Assembly (NCBI GenBank): GCA_036850595.1
Contig: CM072159.1
Span: forward strand, 3,871,978-3,935,977
DNA length: 64,000 nt
Direction: 5' to 3'
Source of the DNA: Rhyacichthys aspro
Lineage: Eukaryota > Chordata > Actinopteri > Gobiiformes > Rhyacichthyidae
Of the stretch, positions 10,133-23,347 are shown in pieces. The position numbers and the translations under genes were made by a program. Every line of letters begins with the position of its first letter. Position 1 is the first letter of the stretch. The notes beneath the pieces are model-generated. The model searched no databases, had not been told where the DNA came from, and saw only the letters and a program-made list of their open reading frames with translations.

Positions 10133-12026
10133 CTAATGCAAAGGTAAAGAGATGAAAATAGATTTGACACTGAAGAATTAGGCATCAACTACTAATTACA
10201 GAAATTTCTTTGTGCTAGGACCATAACTCTGCTTATTTTATTTTTACAATCATGTGATTTTTATCCCCTTTAATGGCTTTAATGGTCATGAAGTATTTAC
10301 TATTCTATTTATTTAAAACAGTAAGGCTTTAGTCTGACCTCCTGAAAGTCACATTTTAAATATGCATTAAAGCAGTTTGCAGACAAACTGCTGCCTTGCT
10401 TGCGTTTTATTTCTTTAAAGTGGATCAATTTTTTTTTTGGTCTGCCATTTATTCAGCCACAGGCAGACTTGTACATACAGCTATCTCAGAAGATACCACA
10501 CTATGTAAATTCATCTATTTATGATCAGACAGAATTAAGCATGCTGCTTCATGGGATTGGAAGGACTGTTTCACTGATGAAAATGAATATCTCAAGAATT
10601 TCAGCTTGTCACAAAAAATATTTCACTTAAAGTTATTTTGGCGTTTGCTCAATTATAATACTATGCAGTACTGCATTTTCTTTAAAAGCTACCGATTACC
10701 TATTTTTATCAAGTACATTATTCATAAAATATGTACAGTCTCCAGTACTCATAATGAGCTACTAAAGGAAGCGTTTATCTTTGTTGGCTTACACAACTGT
10801 CTTATTAATTAGTTCTTTATGCTCAGATGGATAAAAAAGCCATTTCATTTTGCTGTGCATTTTCAGTTTTTACTTCTGCACTGCCAGTTGTCTGACTCTT
10901 GGTCAGACTCTAGCTCACATTAATTTCTAACCTGACTTTCCTGTGATCTATATTTCAACTCCACTCTCCTTCTCACCTTTCTTCTTGTTCTCTGCCTGAA
11001 CTGCTCTGCACCAGTCAGCTGGCTGGAGGGACTGACACTGACAGCCTCCATTAGGTTTAATGAGGCATGGCCGCTCAGGCAGAAAAACAGGCTGACAGGT
11101 TAACATGCTGTGGCCCAGTGGCTTGGCTTAGTTCCTAACCTCTGATCACCCGCCCCTCCCCAGCCCTTACCCCACACCAGTGAGAGGACGCCAATGCTAA
11201 ACAAGGTGACATTTGTGGCTGGCAACACAACACAAGGCCAGGTCGTGTTTGCATCAGTGGCTGGCAGGTCAACCAAGGTGTTACACTGTAATGAGGTGGC
11301 TAATGGCCTTAATGTGAACAGTGCACGCTGCTGTAATTGTGCTGACAGTGCATATTTGATATTTTACGGTCTACATCTCTCAACAAAGCAACGCCGGACA
11401 TAGGACATTAGTATCCAGTTACAGACTTGTCATATGCCTGAGTGATGCGGCAGCGATGTGGTATTAGTGTTAGACTGCCACCCTGTGGGATGTAGGTCAT
11501 TAGAAAGTCAGCCTATTTTTTAAATCAGAATATGTAATAAGATTATTTTGTCTTTTGTGTTGTGTTTTTATAGTAATGTAAACATTGATCACATATGCAG
11601 TTAGGTTCTTCTGGTCTCAGCACAAACCCATCCCATCTTCACATTTCACTATAGTATTCAGAATTTAATTCATCAGCTCACTCTTTGACTATTTCATCTC
11701 TTCAGCAAATAAAGGCTTTTAAAAGAGCTCAACAACTTTGATAGTGTAGGGTTCAGCTATTTCGGAGAAATTATAAAGAAAAAACAGATAAAGAAAAAAT
11801 GTCTTTCTTTATTTAAGTCAAAGCTCTTATTGTTTAGAACACATTTACCATAACCTTCATGGCATTTTATTATTTTGTTTATTCAAAGAAAAATTCCATT
11901 ATTATTACTCAAGCCTGTAGAGGTCATCACATTTAGAGAGACTGATCAGAACATATTAAACTTCAATAGGCAAAAAAATAAGTACTTTATATGAGTATGA
12001 GTATTAATGAGAGGTGCAGTCTTTAC
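10133..12026 (-). other. Intron 6 of the TMEM132D-like gene
   Basis: 1,894 nt between exons 6 and 7. It is AT-rich and nothing beyond short homopolymers was recognised. Confidence 0.85.
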
Positions 12027-12235
12027 CTCCTGTTGCCCGTAGTAACAGGAACTCTCCAGCCCTTAATCTGACTGAGCTCAGGGTCGGCCACATCTATGAC
12101 CAGCGGCAGGCGGGGCATCCACACGCTCATCTCGAGCTGGGTGCTGAGGAAACTGTAGGTAAAATTCAGGAGCACCTTGCCTTTCCCTCGCGTCTCTTTG
12201 CCGTTGACATAAACATAGTCGCAGCGTTCAGAGAC
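12027..12235 (-). CDS. tmem132d: TMEM132D-like, coding exon 6 (extracellular)
   Basis: This 209-nt exon encodes 69 residues and two bases of a split codon (AG, completed by A of exon 7 to give Arg). It starts with VSERCDYVYVNGKE and ends with IKGWRVPVTTGNR. The acceptor AG is at 12237-12236 and the donor GT at 12026-12025 (GAG/gtaaag). The segment WMPRLPLVIDVADPELSQIK is a strongly conserved TMEM132 block. A potential N-glycosylation sequon, NFT, lies at exon residues 24-26. Cys5, in ERCDY, is a candidate disulfide partner for the cysteine in VECKS of the preceding exon. Confidence 0.95.
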
Positions 12236-15200
12236 CTGGTAACACAGCAGAAAGCAAATAATGAGAGACAAACAGATCACAATTTAACCATTCAAGTACA
12301 GAAGATAGTCATTACACAAAGCCTGCAATAAGGCTCATTTTCTGTCACTAGATATTTTTAGTCTTTCTTTCGCTACAGGCAGGCAAGATTTGACCTCAAT
12401 GCAACTTGAAGCATTTTGTCTGCTCATTTAGTCTGTGTGCAGATGCAACTTTAATGTGTGCGCATGCAGTCTGTGAAAAGTGTTTGAGCAAGATGACTTT
12501 AGTCCAACTTAACAGATGGAGCTGGAAAAAGGGACAGACCTGCTGCTTCCAACCCGAGAACAAAACGCAAGCTGAAACTAAATGCTGATTGGCTCGGTAC
12601 AGTACAACTCCAATCAGTCAGTGAGATTTTCAGATGTGTGTCCAACATGGAGAAATGATACAGCATGTACATCAGAAGCATCTGTCATTATCTTCAAGCA
12701 GCAGAATCTCCTCATGAAAGACTTTTTTTTTCCCATTTTCCACAGTCTATGACTATTTAACAAGCTGTCACTAAATTGTGTTTGTAGTCCGTAGCATTTA
12801 ATTTCAACACACTCATCTTATTGATTGGCACAAGTGTTCATTTCCACTTAAATGCACTTGCAATGGCATTTTTATGAGAAGAATGCCATCTACTTTTTTG
12901 CCCAACTTTGCAGCGTTACTGTCGGATGATTCAAGCCCAGCCCCTGTGTCTGAGGAACAAAACTCACAGCTCGCTATCTGCCACTGCAGTCTCCTTTTTT
13001 CTTCCAGCTATTCCTCGTTGCTTTCGCATTCTACTTTGCTCCAATCTTGCATCATGTATGCTCAGGCTTTTTGCAATAATTACAGGTTGTTCTTTAAAAG
13101 TGTCATTGTCATCTCAAAATAGAATATCTATTCAAGACTTTGATTCATTATGTTAATAAATGGCAAACTGGACCATGTCTTGAATGATGTGTGTTAAGAA
13201 TAGGTGAAATAAATGCATGGTTAACACCTTTTTACATAATGTACATAAATTATGTTATTATATGTGTTAGATACATTTAGTTTACTATTTTGTTGGCTTG
13301 AGGTTAGATTGTTTCATGCATTGAAAGGATAAAACATTTTTATTCAAACCAAAAGACTGCTCATGTTGAGGCTTAGCAACAGTACAAATATTTCAGAATG
13401 CTGCACCTTTAGGCCAAATCCAAATGGTGGTTCTTGCAAGTGCACAGATGAACTGGAAGAGTGTGAAAGCTAATGGCACTGGGCGCAGTAAACCGGGTAA
13501 CTACATATATACTGCACACTGTAAAAATGTGACTTTGAGCATTGAAGCCGGTGCTGATAATGTGATTACTGAGTTGATCATAATAAATTGTATTAGCCTA
13601 GCCTCAAAAGAGCTGTGTGCAGTGATTGTCACAAGACGGTGTTTACTAGACAGACACTTTAAATAAACTGTTCAACTCTTTGTGAACACCAATAGATCTC
13701 TGTCCATCTACTTCTGCAAATCCTGGCCTGATTTCTGGGGAAGCAGCATAGCAAGTGTTGGAGAATTTTTTACAACTCCTCAGAGCTGTGAAGAGTAAGG
13801 CTTTAAGGTAGAGTTCAGAAAGTGATGACCTAGAGTAGACAGAAGTTTTCTTAACATCAATACGCTGTACACTGTAACACTGTAAGCAGGCCGTTAGTGC
13901 GGTAGCCCAGCTCACAACAACACAAAAATCAAAGTGGTAGTCCGTTCATTTCTGTTGTGGATAGATTTCCGTTGTGCAGTGTTTGTTTTGTCTTCTTTTT
14001 AATTTGTGTTGTTATTTATTTGGGCATGCGGTTATGAGTCTATACAGAGTGTAGGCCACCTATTTCCTCTGGCAACACTCAATCTCTGGCCCAAGTTTAG
14101 GCTCATCTCCCACACTAATATAACATCATTAACAACAATTTTAAAACACAAATTAAATTCTAATGCACAAGTGTTGATAGACAGCAGTTGTATTGAAATA
14201 ATATACAAAGCCTGGAAACCTCACACCAGCCATATAAAAACAAAAATAGCCAAGAGGATTACAGTTCTGTGGAAAGCGAAGCACATTTTGGCTTGTTACT
14301 AACTTTGTATTGTTCTGTTGTTTTACCGTATTTAAATTATTGTATAGAAATATGGGATAACACCTACAAAATCACCCTCCAACCGCTGTGTACATTACAT
14401 TAAAAGAGCAATTAGACTAGTTTATAAGGCTGGATATACAATACACTATTTTTAAAGGCAAAAACATTAAAATGATTGGATCTAAAAAAATTCAAAACTG
14501 CTCAAACTATGTACAAAGTTCATACAACAAAGCACAATTTACTTCCAGTCAATATACAAAACATGGGACAACAATTCGAGAGAGTGGCAATCAGTGGAGT
14601 GACTTTATGGGATGGGTTAGAAAAGATATTCTATAAATGCATAAACATAAATCAGTTTAAAACAATGAACAAAAAAAATCATTTCGAGATTAGAGAAGTA
14701 TCTACATGATGATGAGTATTAGACAAGTTGAGAAATTAGGCTACTTAGTGACAGAGGCGACATGGTTCTGTTGCTTGGCTATTTAGTTCATAAATCTGAG
14801 ATGATGAAAAGTGGTTGTATATCAGTATAGAAGCATGTGAATACTGAATAACTATGTTGGAATTTGATATGTTTCAGGACTGGAGACTTCATTCATTTTT
14901 ATCTATGCTGCTGCTTGTCTAATGCATTCACTTAAAATTCTTAATGCTTGTCTTAATGTGTGGTTGCAAATTGAAAAGTATTTGAAAACACTCTACAATG
15001 TGCATAACAGTGAAATAGTGCTGGCATCACCACACACATTTGTTTTGACTCATTTTCAGTTGCATGTTCCTGTCTGAAACTGAATTAAAATCAATCTCTC
15101 TGAAGTGCAAGTGTCATAAGGGGGTAATAAGGGATAAGTTACATCTTTTTTGCCATCATGGTGTAGTTTGTAGAACAAAGACAAATAGCATTACCTTGCC

Positions 15201-16979
15201 CTGATAAGGCTTTTTTTCGGCTTTAAAACAAATCAAAGCAGGAACCTATCCTTTGTTGTATTTTTATAGTACAGTTTGGCCTTAGATTTCAGCAGAAGTT
15301 TGGCCCAAAAAATAATGTTTGTTTCTTCTGGTGCTTACTCTCACCAAACTTATCATTAGCTTAGATCAGCACAAGGCACTGCCTCATCTAGGAGACCCAG
15401 AATGTGCACAGTTTGTGTGGCTTACTCAGACTTTTTCACTGAAGGCTTGGGCCAAAAAGCAGCCTTTTACAAGCTGTGATCAGTAGCTAATATCTATTAC
15501 CCTAACCCTTTTTCCACTATACATCCACTAAAAAAACATTCATGTCTTTTTAAAGGGACACACCTACAGACTGATATTTCACTTTGCTATGTTCCAGCAC
15601 ATGGGTTGTAATTAATGTGCAAGTGTTTTTTCTTTACTGATCAAGTTTTGCAGTGTTGGTTAAAGCTGGCACAATTTTAGATTGCAATCCGAACTTCTGA
15701 AATATGTTTTACCATCCACAGCGTTTTAATGAAAAACACATTTTGTGATCTATGTTTGAAAATGAGGTGGAGAGAGGAGGGGTACCGCTTACTGTTTCTA
15801 AACCAGACGGGTGGGCTGGGGAGTACGCAACCGAGGTCAGCGTCACAATGTGTGGTACTACTTCAGTGGATAATTAAACCCGTTGAGAGCTCGGGCTCTG
15901 TGCTTCTATCTGATCTGCATGTACTCTACACAAAAACACACTTCAAATCCGCTCCATAACAAAGAATCTTATCCCTGTTCTTTCTTTTGCACATGATGGA
16001 GAACAAGTTAATAATTCTTCTTAGGCCTCCCACTTCCTTTTGCCTAATTTGTTGTGGACATGCTGGAAGACTGATACCATGGTAGCCAAGGTTTGATCTA
16101 GCATTAAGATTTACCAGACGAAGCCTCTAACTGTAAATTATGTATAAATGAATACTGCGCTAAATCACTTGCGCTTGAATTGTCTTTCTGCTTTGGATTC
16201 TCTTCATCTGATTGGAATTAACACATTAAATATCATAACATTTATAGCACATTGCATACTGTGTGGCCTTAAAAGAAGAAAAACTGCTGTTAGGATGTAG
16301 CGCTGAACACATAACCATGTATGGCAAGTCTTTACCCTCGGAGCAATAACATCGCTAAGCTGAAACTTTGGGCAAAGAAATCCATGCTGCTGTCAGCTTC
16401 AATCTGGGCTCTTTCTTATCGAGGATGAGGCGGGAAAGATGTCAGGTTATAAGAAGATCAGGAACATGCTCAGACTAGTCGAGTTTGTCTTTTCTAGATT
16501 GCCTTTTGATTCTTTCACAGACGCTGGATTAGCTTTTTATATTCAGTCTATGTCTGCTCAGTTTTTTTTTATTCTGTAAGCGGAATCTAAATTTAGCGTC
16601 CCCCTTAACTTTACATTTGCAATACTTCAGCCTGTTTTTAATAAGAAGTCTTCTAATTTTTTCTCACTTTTGATATGTTTGAAGTCCTTGTGTCCCCTTT
16701 TGGATGCACTAATTGTTGTTTACGTGCTGATTTTAAGTTTAATCCAAACAAATGCAAGATGGAGCTCACTGAACATCTGACAATCTGAACGTTTTTTTTC
16801 CCAAGGTACCAATGGGAAGACAATAAACACCTAACAGACTCTAATGATCACCTAATGACTGTTACAACTAGCTTTTTATTGCTGCACTTCATTGCTGACC
16901 ACAGAACAGAAGGCAACAAAGAAAAATAGGAATAAAGCAAAAATGCATAACAGCTGCTAAAAACACACGGTCCACTGAC
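12236..16979 (-). other. Intron 5 of the TMEM132D-like gene
   Basis: 4,744 nt between exons 5 and 6. It contains a degraded LINE reverse-transcriptase fragment on the opposite strand (about 14100-14715). Nothing else was recognised. Confidence 0.85.
14100..14715 (+). mobile_element. Degenerate non-LTR retrotransposon (CR1/L2/Rex-like), reverse-transcriptase C-terminal fragment
   Basis: Three broken frames in order resemble the end of a fish LINE reverse transcriptase. The first is WKPHTSHIKTKIAKRI (about 14209-14256). Next is a stretch reading VVLPYLNYCIEIW with NTYK (about 14317-14370). The third runs through KRAIRLVYKAGY to LKKFKTAQTMYKV and GVTLWDGLEK (about 14400-14640). The frame changes at least twice and stops occur, so it is a dead, 5'-truncated relic lying antisense in intron 5. 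The 5' limit is approximate. The clade was not resolved. Confidence 0.8.
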
Positions 16980-17123
16980 CTTGATAACCTGTTCATCTGT
17001 TGATTTGCACTCCACTGACTCCGTTACATCAGACACGGCTCCGTCTGTTCCCACAGTGACTACCTTTACCGGCACGGCAACGGTTCGCCCGGTGAGGACT
17101 GCTGTGTTGAGGATCTCTGTGTC
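16980..17123 (-). CDS. tmem132d: TMEM132D-like, coding exon 5 (extracellular)
   Basis: This 144-nt exon encodes 48 residues, DTEILNTAVLTGRTVAVPVK through VECKSTDEQVIK. The acceptor AG is at 17125-17124 (cttctag/GAC) and the donor GT at 16979-16978 (AAG/gtcagt). Both ends are phase 0, so the exon could be skipped without a frameshift. DTEILNTAVLTG and TESVECKSTDE are among the most conserved TMEM132 strings. They join upstream GIVPLAM (exon 4) and downstream VSERCDY (exon 6) without interruption. Confidence 0.95.
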
Positions 17124-17419
17124 CTAGAAGAGGAGAAAAAAGGTGTCTGGTTGTAAACAAAAAAACGCTTTAAGCGAAAGGCGCTGCAAACTATAGGAAC
17201 TGTAAGGAATAAAAAGTCACCTGTAAAGCACACATCTGTATATCAATAAAACTGTATATGTTCATGGGCTCAACACTCATGTGATACATCGAAAAGTGTA
17301 ATCAAACTTCAAATTAGCACATGTGTAACATAGACCTAACATACTTCTTCTTGCAGTGACCCTTGAATAAAATAAATTAAGGAGATTAAACCTCAGCTAC
17401 TACAGGGAAAAGATGTGTT

Positions 17420-17437
17420 AAAAAAAAAAAAAAAAAA
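17420..17437. repeat. Poly(A) tract, 18 nt
   Basis: Uninterrupted run of A on the plus strand. No adjoining SINE or LINE body was recognised. Confidence 0.95.
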
Positions 17438-20400
17438 GCCTAGCAACTGCCAAACTGTCGCTATTTTAGAACCATCACAAGATACACGTGAGCGTTGTAT
17501 GTCTTATAGAAGAGTAGTAGATAATAAGATTAATTAAGACAACATCTGGTAATCCTTGAGCTGGCAGCACCCTAGTTGTACTGCAGATTTGCTATAGCAC
17601 AGACCTTGTTCAACACAGCTTAGTTTCACTGAAAGATTAGTAAGAGGCCTAAACCTTTGAGAGGCAAAAGGATGTGGTCTTCAGGCAGCTCTTAATTCAT
17701 CAAAACTCTCTGTGTTTGCCTTGTTTCTTTTCCTCTTGTTCTTTTGGAGGAAATCTATTTCAAACTCAATGGTAGATAAACTGACCCCCAGAGCATTAAT
17801 ATCAGGTGTGAACTAACATTATTCTTTCTTTCATCATGCTCTGTGTTTAGTTTATTATTTATTACATCAATGGTCAACAGTATACAACAACCATATTTCA
17901 AAAGGTCTTACATATATTTTGTACTATTTTAGATAAAGGTATTGTTCAACCGGCAGATCATGTGCTGACTGCACACGACGTCTGCAGGTCCTCGTGTGAC
18001 TAACTGACTATTGTGCAGCACTTACCCCAAAGCAACTGGGACAGGCTCAAGCTCCCCTGCCCCAAATCTACATTTAGACTTAAAAATTTAAATGCCCACG
18101 TCCAAGTGTAACAAGAGTGTGGTGTAAACAATACCCACTTTTTAAACAACTGTACTTCAGTAAAATGTGCACAGGTGACACAAAAACCTGGATACATAAA
18201 AAACTGTGACTGCCACAGTTTATAGAAGAACTTCTTAGTGGCATCTGAATTTGTTTGGGCTGTCAACAAGTTAAACAAGACTTAAGGACATCAAGAGGAG
18301 GCAACAAATACATGAGGTGCTCTGCCATTTCTCAGACTATGGAGCAGAAAGTGTTTGTGCCATTTGAGATTGCAGAATAGTGAATGAGAGAGAGAGATAG
18401 ATAAATGGTTTTAATTATTTGAATATTTGATATTTTTATTGAAACAAAACTTTGAATGCTTTTTTTTAGCAGTAAAAGACAGAGAAGTTTGCTTTTAAAT
18501 TAGCTCAAAGGCACATTTGGTAGTATTTTAATTTTAAAATTAGAATATGCTATTTTAAATAATTGATTTACCCTCATGCAAGACTAAAAAGGAAGAGCAC
18601 AAAATGCACCAACACAAAAAAGACATCATATGCAGTTGTTCATCTGATGCTGTCAGAGAAGTTTTTCCAGGTTTCAGAGATGCATAGAGTGTCTTTAGCA
18701 CATAGTGTACCTTGTGCACTCTAAGCATGAGACTATACATTTCATTTTTTTTCCCTTTCAGCCAAAGAAGCTGCAGGCTGCACAGACTCAGTGATGATTA
18801 TGGATGCTGTCATCTTTGACTATTTTGCAACCTGAACTCACTGTTGATTGAGCTCTTTGTGGAAGCTGAACAGAACTGTGTAAAGTTGACCAAGTTGGTT
18901 GGAGTCATGCATAAATTACAAAACAATTATCTTTTTTTTTTTCTGGAAATCCACCCACATCTCACTGGACTGAGGCTCGGCTGGCCTGCCTAATTTCCTC
19001 CTGAGGTTATAAAGCTCCACAGTGAATGTCTTATTCATAGGGCTTATTTGTATACAACAACAGATAACGTGTGTCCCTGAATGGCTGTATAATTGGCCCA
19101 CGCAGACATGTAGCAACCCACACACAAGCACAAACAACTGTCCAGCTCAAAAACAGAGCATGACTCGCTCCTCACACAGCATCTTATCTTAACAGCCTCT
19201 CATTGAAGAGCAGAGAGCAGAGCAGGAGCAGAAAGAAAGACGAGAGAAGGAACAATCGATAAAAGGCCATTACGCCTCTGTGCAGCAGGGGTACGAGGGT
19301 GGCTGATATGGATGTGGATGAATGATGTGGAAGGTGCAGACAACCAAGAGCACTGCTTAGGTGATAGTTATAGTAACTCTGGATGTCTGCAGGCTCAAGG
19401 ACGTCGTCAACTGTTTGCTCCTGAAATCTGTAAGAAGACTGTGTGGTCAAAAGATAGCAGACTTTATGAACCTGATAAGTCTATTTCTGGCTTTCTTACA
19501 TTCAAAAGACATAGAGCTGAAGATTCATCCACACAATACAGTGAAGTGATGGCGTTAGATCCTGTTTTATCCACTGGCTCAATGGGTTAGGATCTATTCT
19601 AACACTACTACAGTATTTAACAATCAGCAGCCCAAAGCAGAAGTGTGCAGAGGGAACTGTGAGGGAACTATAATAATAGGTTTACTTACATTTTAAGACT
19701 ATATAGCACTTTGTAATGAAGATAGATTTGAATTTAAACCCAGTCTCACTTCTGATAAGCCTCATTCACAACCCTTTAGCTGACCAACAGATGGGCATGA
19801 TTTTAGCATATATTCAACCTCTTATCCATCCATCATCCCAGTCATCTGCCCAGTCGTTTATGGCAAAAGTTAGGTAAAATGGACTGGAAGTTACCAGACT
19901 ATCACAGCGCCGTTTTCACCTGCCATTTACATTACACAGCCAATTAACCCGGCTTGCGTCAAGCTGCTGCCAAACCACATTTTGCTTCCCGTTTATTTCA
20001 CTGAGGAAAAGGCTGTTTCTGGATGTTTGCTTCGACCTGCACATTTTGTGAATTAAATCCAGTCTGGCTACTGCATTACTTTGAAAGCTTCAGTTATTGC
20101 AAACCAAAGTCCAATACCTAATAATCCAAAGAGAAAATAGCCGGCCCGAGCGTTCTGTGTTCTTAATTTAGCTCGCACAGAGTGAATGTTTAATGTTCAG
20201 AGCTGTCTGTCAAGTTGCTGCTGTCAAATAATAACAAAAGCTGTTGTGATTTAGTTGCCAGAAAACCATTGTGAAACTGGAGTTAAGACTAGTTTTACTT
20301 GGCAAACCTCAGGGATTGGTTTTTAATCATTTTTTTGGCAGTTGTGTTTCTCCAGGGCATGTAAATGAGCTCAATAGCACTGCCAATACTAGGAAATTAC

Positions 20401-23332
20401 TAATAGCACACATATATTCACCACATTGTTTTGTTCTGTCTTTTTTGTTTTTATAGCTGGTTAAAGGTCTATGGCAAGTGGCAAGTTTAGACTAAATAGA
20501 TGAACTGCATGTCCATCATAATGTGTGCCATATACACAATGGGTGAACCAAAAGGACACATTTTTCTCTCTGGATGACACTGTTGCTATGAGACAAGATA
20601 ACATTATATTCTCGCAGCAGTACTTTTATAAGGTTTTCTGGAGGTGTGTTATTGGAGTGACAATGGGGAAAAAATAAGACTAATGATACAAGATGTAAAG
20701 CAAAACAGGCAGGAAACAAAGAGCTGAGATGTAATGTGATGTTTAGCTTAGTACTGGTCCCCCGAGGATTTATAATTTGTCCCTGAACAGATACTTGTGA
20801 CACAAACAGGTAGACTGTTTTTGGACAACAGATTCCCAGTAGGATTTTCCACTACAATGGAATGCTGACAGTGTAACCAGCCTATGAGGGTGTCCCTTAC
20901 TGAAATGTGAACGAGCATATGATTGGCCAAAGCTAGCCATCATCTATCAAAATTTTTGATAATAAACACTACACAAGGTTGTATCATTCTTATTACAATT
21001 TGCAAATACAATTTTCCTTGAGCTCCACAACCTGATATTCTTCTGGCCGTCCCTGTCTCAGATTCCACTCTCTCCCAAAAGCAGCCTAGGGACCTCTCCT
21101 GCTTTGCCGTTTGAAAAAAAAAGAAAACTGGACCATTTTTTCCTCCACAAAATACTAATACATTTCACCAAACTGATGTTTAGAGTTAACGTTTGCTTAG
21201 CTGCGACTTCAGTACATTGTTCTGACAATTATCTCCTCCTTATTAAACATAACGTGGTTTAGTTTACAGTATTTATCAGTGCCTCCCTTTTCTTTGTTGA
21301 TGTTTTTCCTTTTTGAGCTGTTTTGCTGTGTTAAAAGATATTTTCATTGTCGTAAATACTCTTTATCAGCAGCTTTTAACCCCCAAAGGCCCAGCATTGC
21401 CATATGTCAACATTTTTTACAACTTAGGGAAAACACACCTAAAAATCACTCTATTCCTCAACAAACCACATTTAAATAACTAATGGGTCTTGTTGTTTAG
21501 CCTGGTAATGTCAATGGCTGTAAGAATATTCAAATAGGCCCATTTACCGGACCACAAAGTCAGTCTATTTGTGATTTTTCACCGAGCAACATCACCTTGT
21601 TCTTCAAACCTGGATAAATCAAGATTCATGTAAGTAAAACACCTCCAGTATTTTTTTTTCTATGTTAAGATGTAAAGATTGCCTTGATATCATTGTAGTT
21701 CTGAGTTTATACATTATCTCTGATTTCCCCTGTGCACCATCTACATTCAGCCAAGTGCTATTCCTCTTCTATATAAAGAAAACTCTTGCACAGACAGCAT
21801 TTTTTATAATTTAAAAGTTTGTTACACATTCTGTGTCAAGTATTTGTAATTAAACATTTTAATTAAAAATTTCTTCCTGCTTAAACCCCTATATACTATT
21901 TGGGGGTTAAACCATTTTCCTAACTAGAAGAAAAAATATCAGGTACAGCCTGTTTAGTTAAAAACAAAAAAATTACACAATGAAGGTTTAATGTTGCTTT
22001 TTAGAATCCAGCTAATATAATTAATAATTGGGGTACTTTGCGGAAAAAATGCAAAACGTCACTGCAGCCCAACAATTCTGTTCTTAAAATCAATAATGGT
22101 ATTTTGCCAAATGCTCTGAAATCTGAATATTCTGTACCAAAAGAAAAAAATATGAGAACCGCCACGGGAATTACCTCAGAAGACCTGACTTTTTTGTCCT
22201 TTTTGGGAAAGAGTGACGCAGCGGCAGGGGAGAGGGCTGCACACTGAATGCAATCTTTTTATGGAAGAAGAAAAAGCCACAGGAGGAAGGGAAGTCAGAC
22301 AGAAATGTATGAGCTTCAGTGAGCTGATTACCAAAATGACAAGGGATGTGATCGAGCGGGCAAAAGAAAAAACGAAAAGGAAATGACTATTTTCCTTGAG
22401 CAAGAATGCTGCCAATCAACTGGAGGCTTTTGAAAGTTTTAATTACCGGCTCTGACAGACATTTTAATTCAAGTAGGCAGGTGTGCTGTAGATGAATAAT
22501 GCACCATACAGGATTTTTGGATTTCCCACAAAAAACAGTTCCTTCTCAAGCTTGTAGCAGTCTGGATGTGAATGTGCATGTTGCTTAAATTGCTTTTTTG
22601 AGTATCTGAATAATCACCTCTCAAGTCTCAAATGATTTAAAACAAGTGGAAAAGTAGTAAAGGTTTCAGTAGTAGCAAATAAAGAGTTGGGGGCAGTTTA
22701 GGGGCATTCTCCCACAAATCGGACTTGGAAATACCACCATTGATTATTTCATCAGGATCTGCTGTGATTTATTTGCCCCTCATTAATTAGATATTGATTT
22801 ATTGCATAACCTGTTGGCCTGACAATCCGCTGTTGGATTTTGTTATTGTGTACTGTGAGCTCTGAATACTTTTAGTGAGATTAAATATTAAGCCCCTGTT
22901 GTTTTTTCCTCCTCATTCTTTCTCACTCTTCAGCGTTCAGAGTGGAAATGCCAAAGTCAGCAGTGGTGAATTGGCTGTTCCTGATAAAGCTTGTTCATTT
23001 TCTGCCGGGCCTCTGCCGTTCCCGCAGGCCATTTGATTAGAATATACCCAAGAGCTCCAACATGCTGGTCTTTGGCCCAAGCTGCCTCAAAGCTGACAGA
23101 CAGAGCGGGTAAAGGGTGAGAACGAAAGACAAGCGCTTAAATATAAACAAATACAGCCACAAATGATGGTATGGACAGGCTTAGCTTCAAACTAAAGCCT
23201 GACTGGCACATGGCAAGCTGCATCTTGAGACGTGAAAGTGTGAAGGGAGACATGTTGGATGGCAGGAGTGGGAGGGAGTGCTTATGTTTGTGGGTGACCA
23301 GAGATGTGTGTTATCTGTCCAAGAAGAGATTC

Positions 23333-23347
23333 TTTTTTTTTTTTTTT
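23333..23347. repeat. Poly(T) tract, 15 nt
   Basis: Uninterrupted run of T on the plus strand. It forms a poly-Phe stretch in a spurious 124-codon frame at 23171-23545. Confidence 0.95.
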
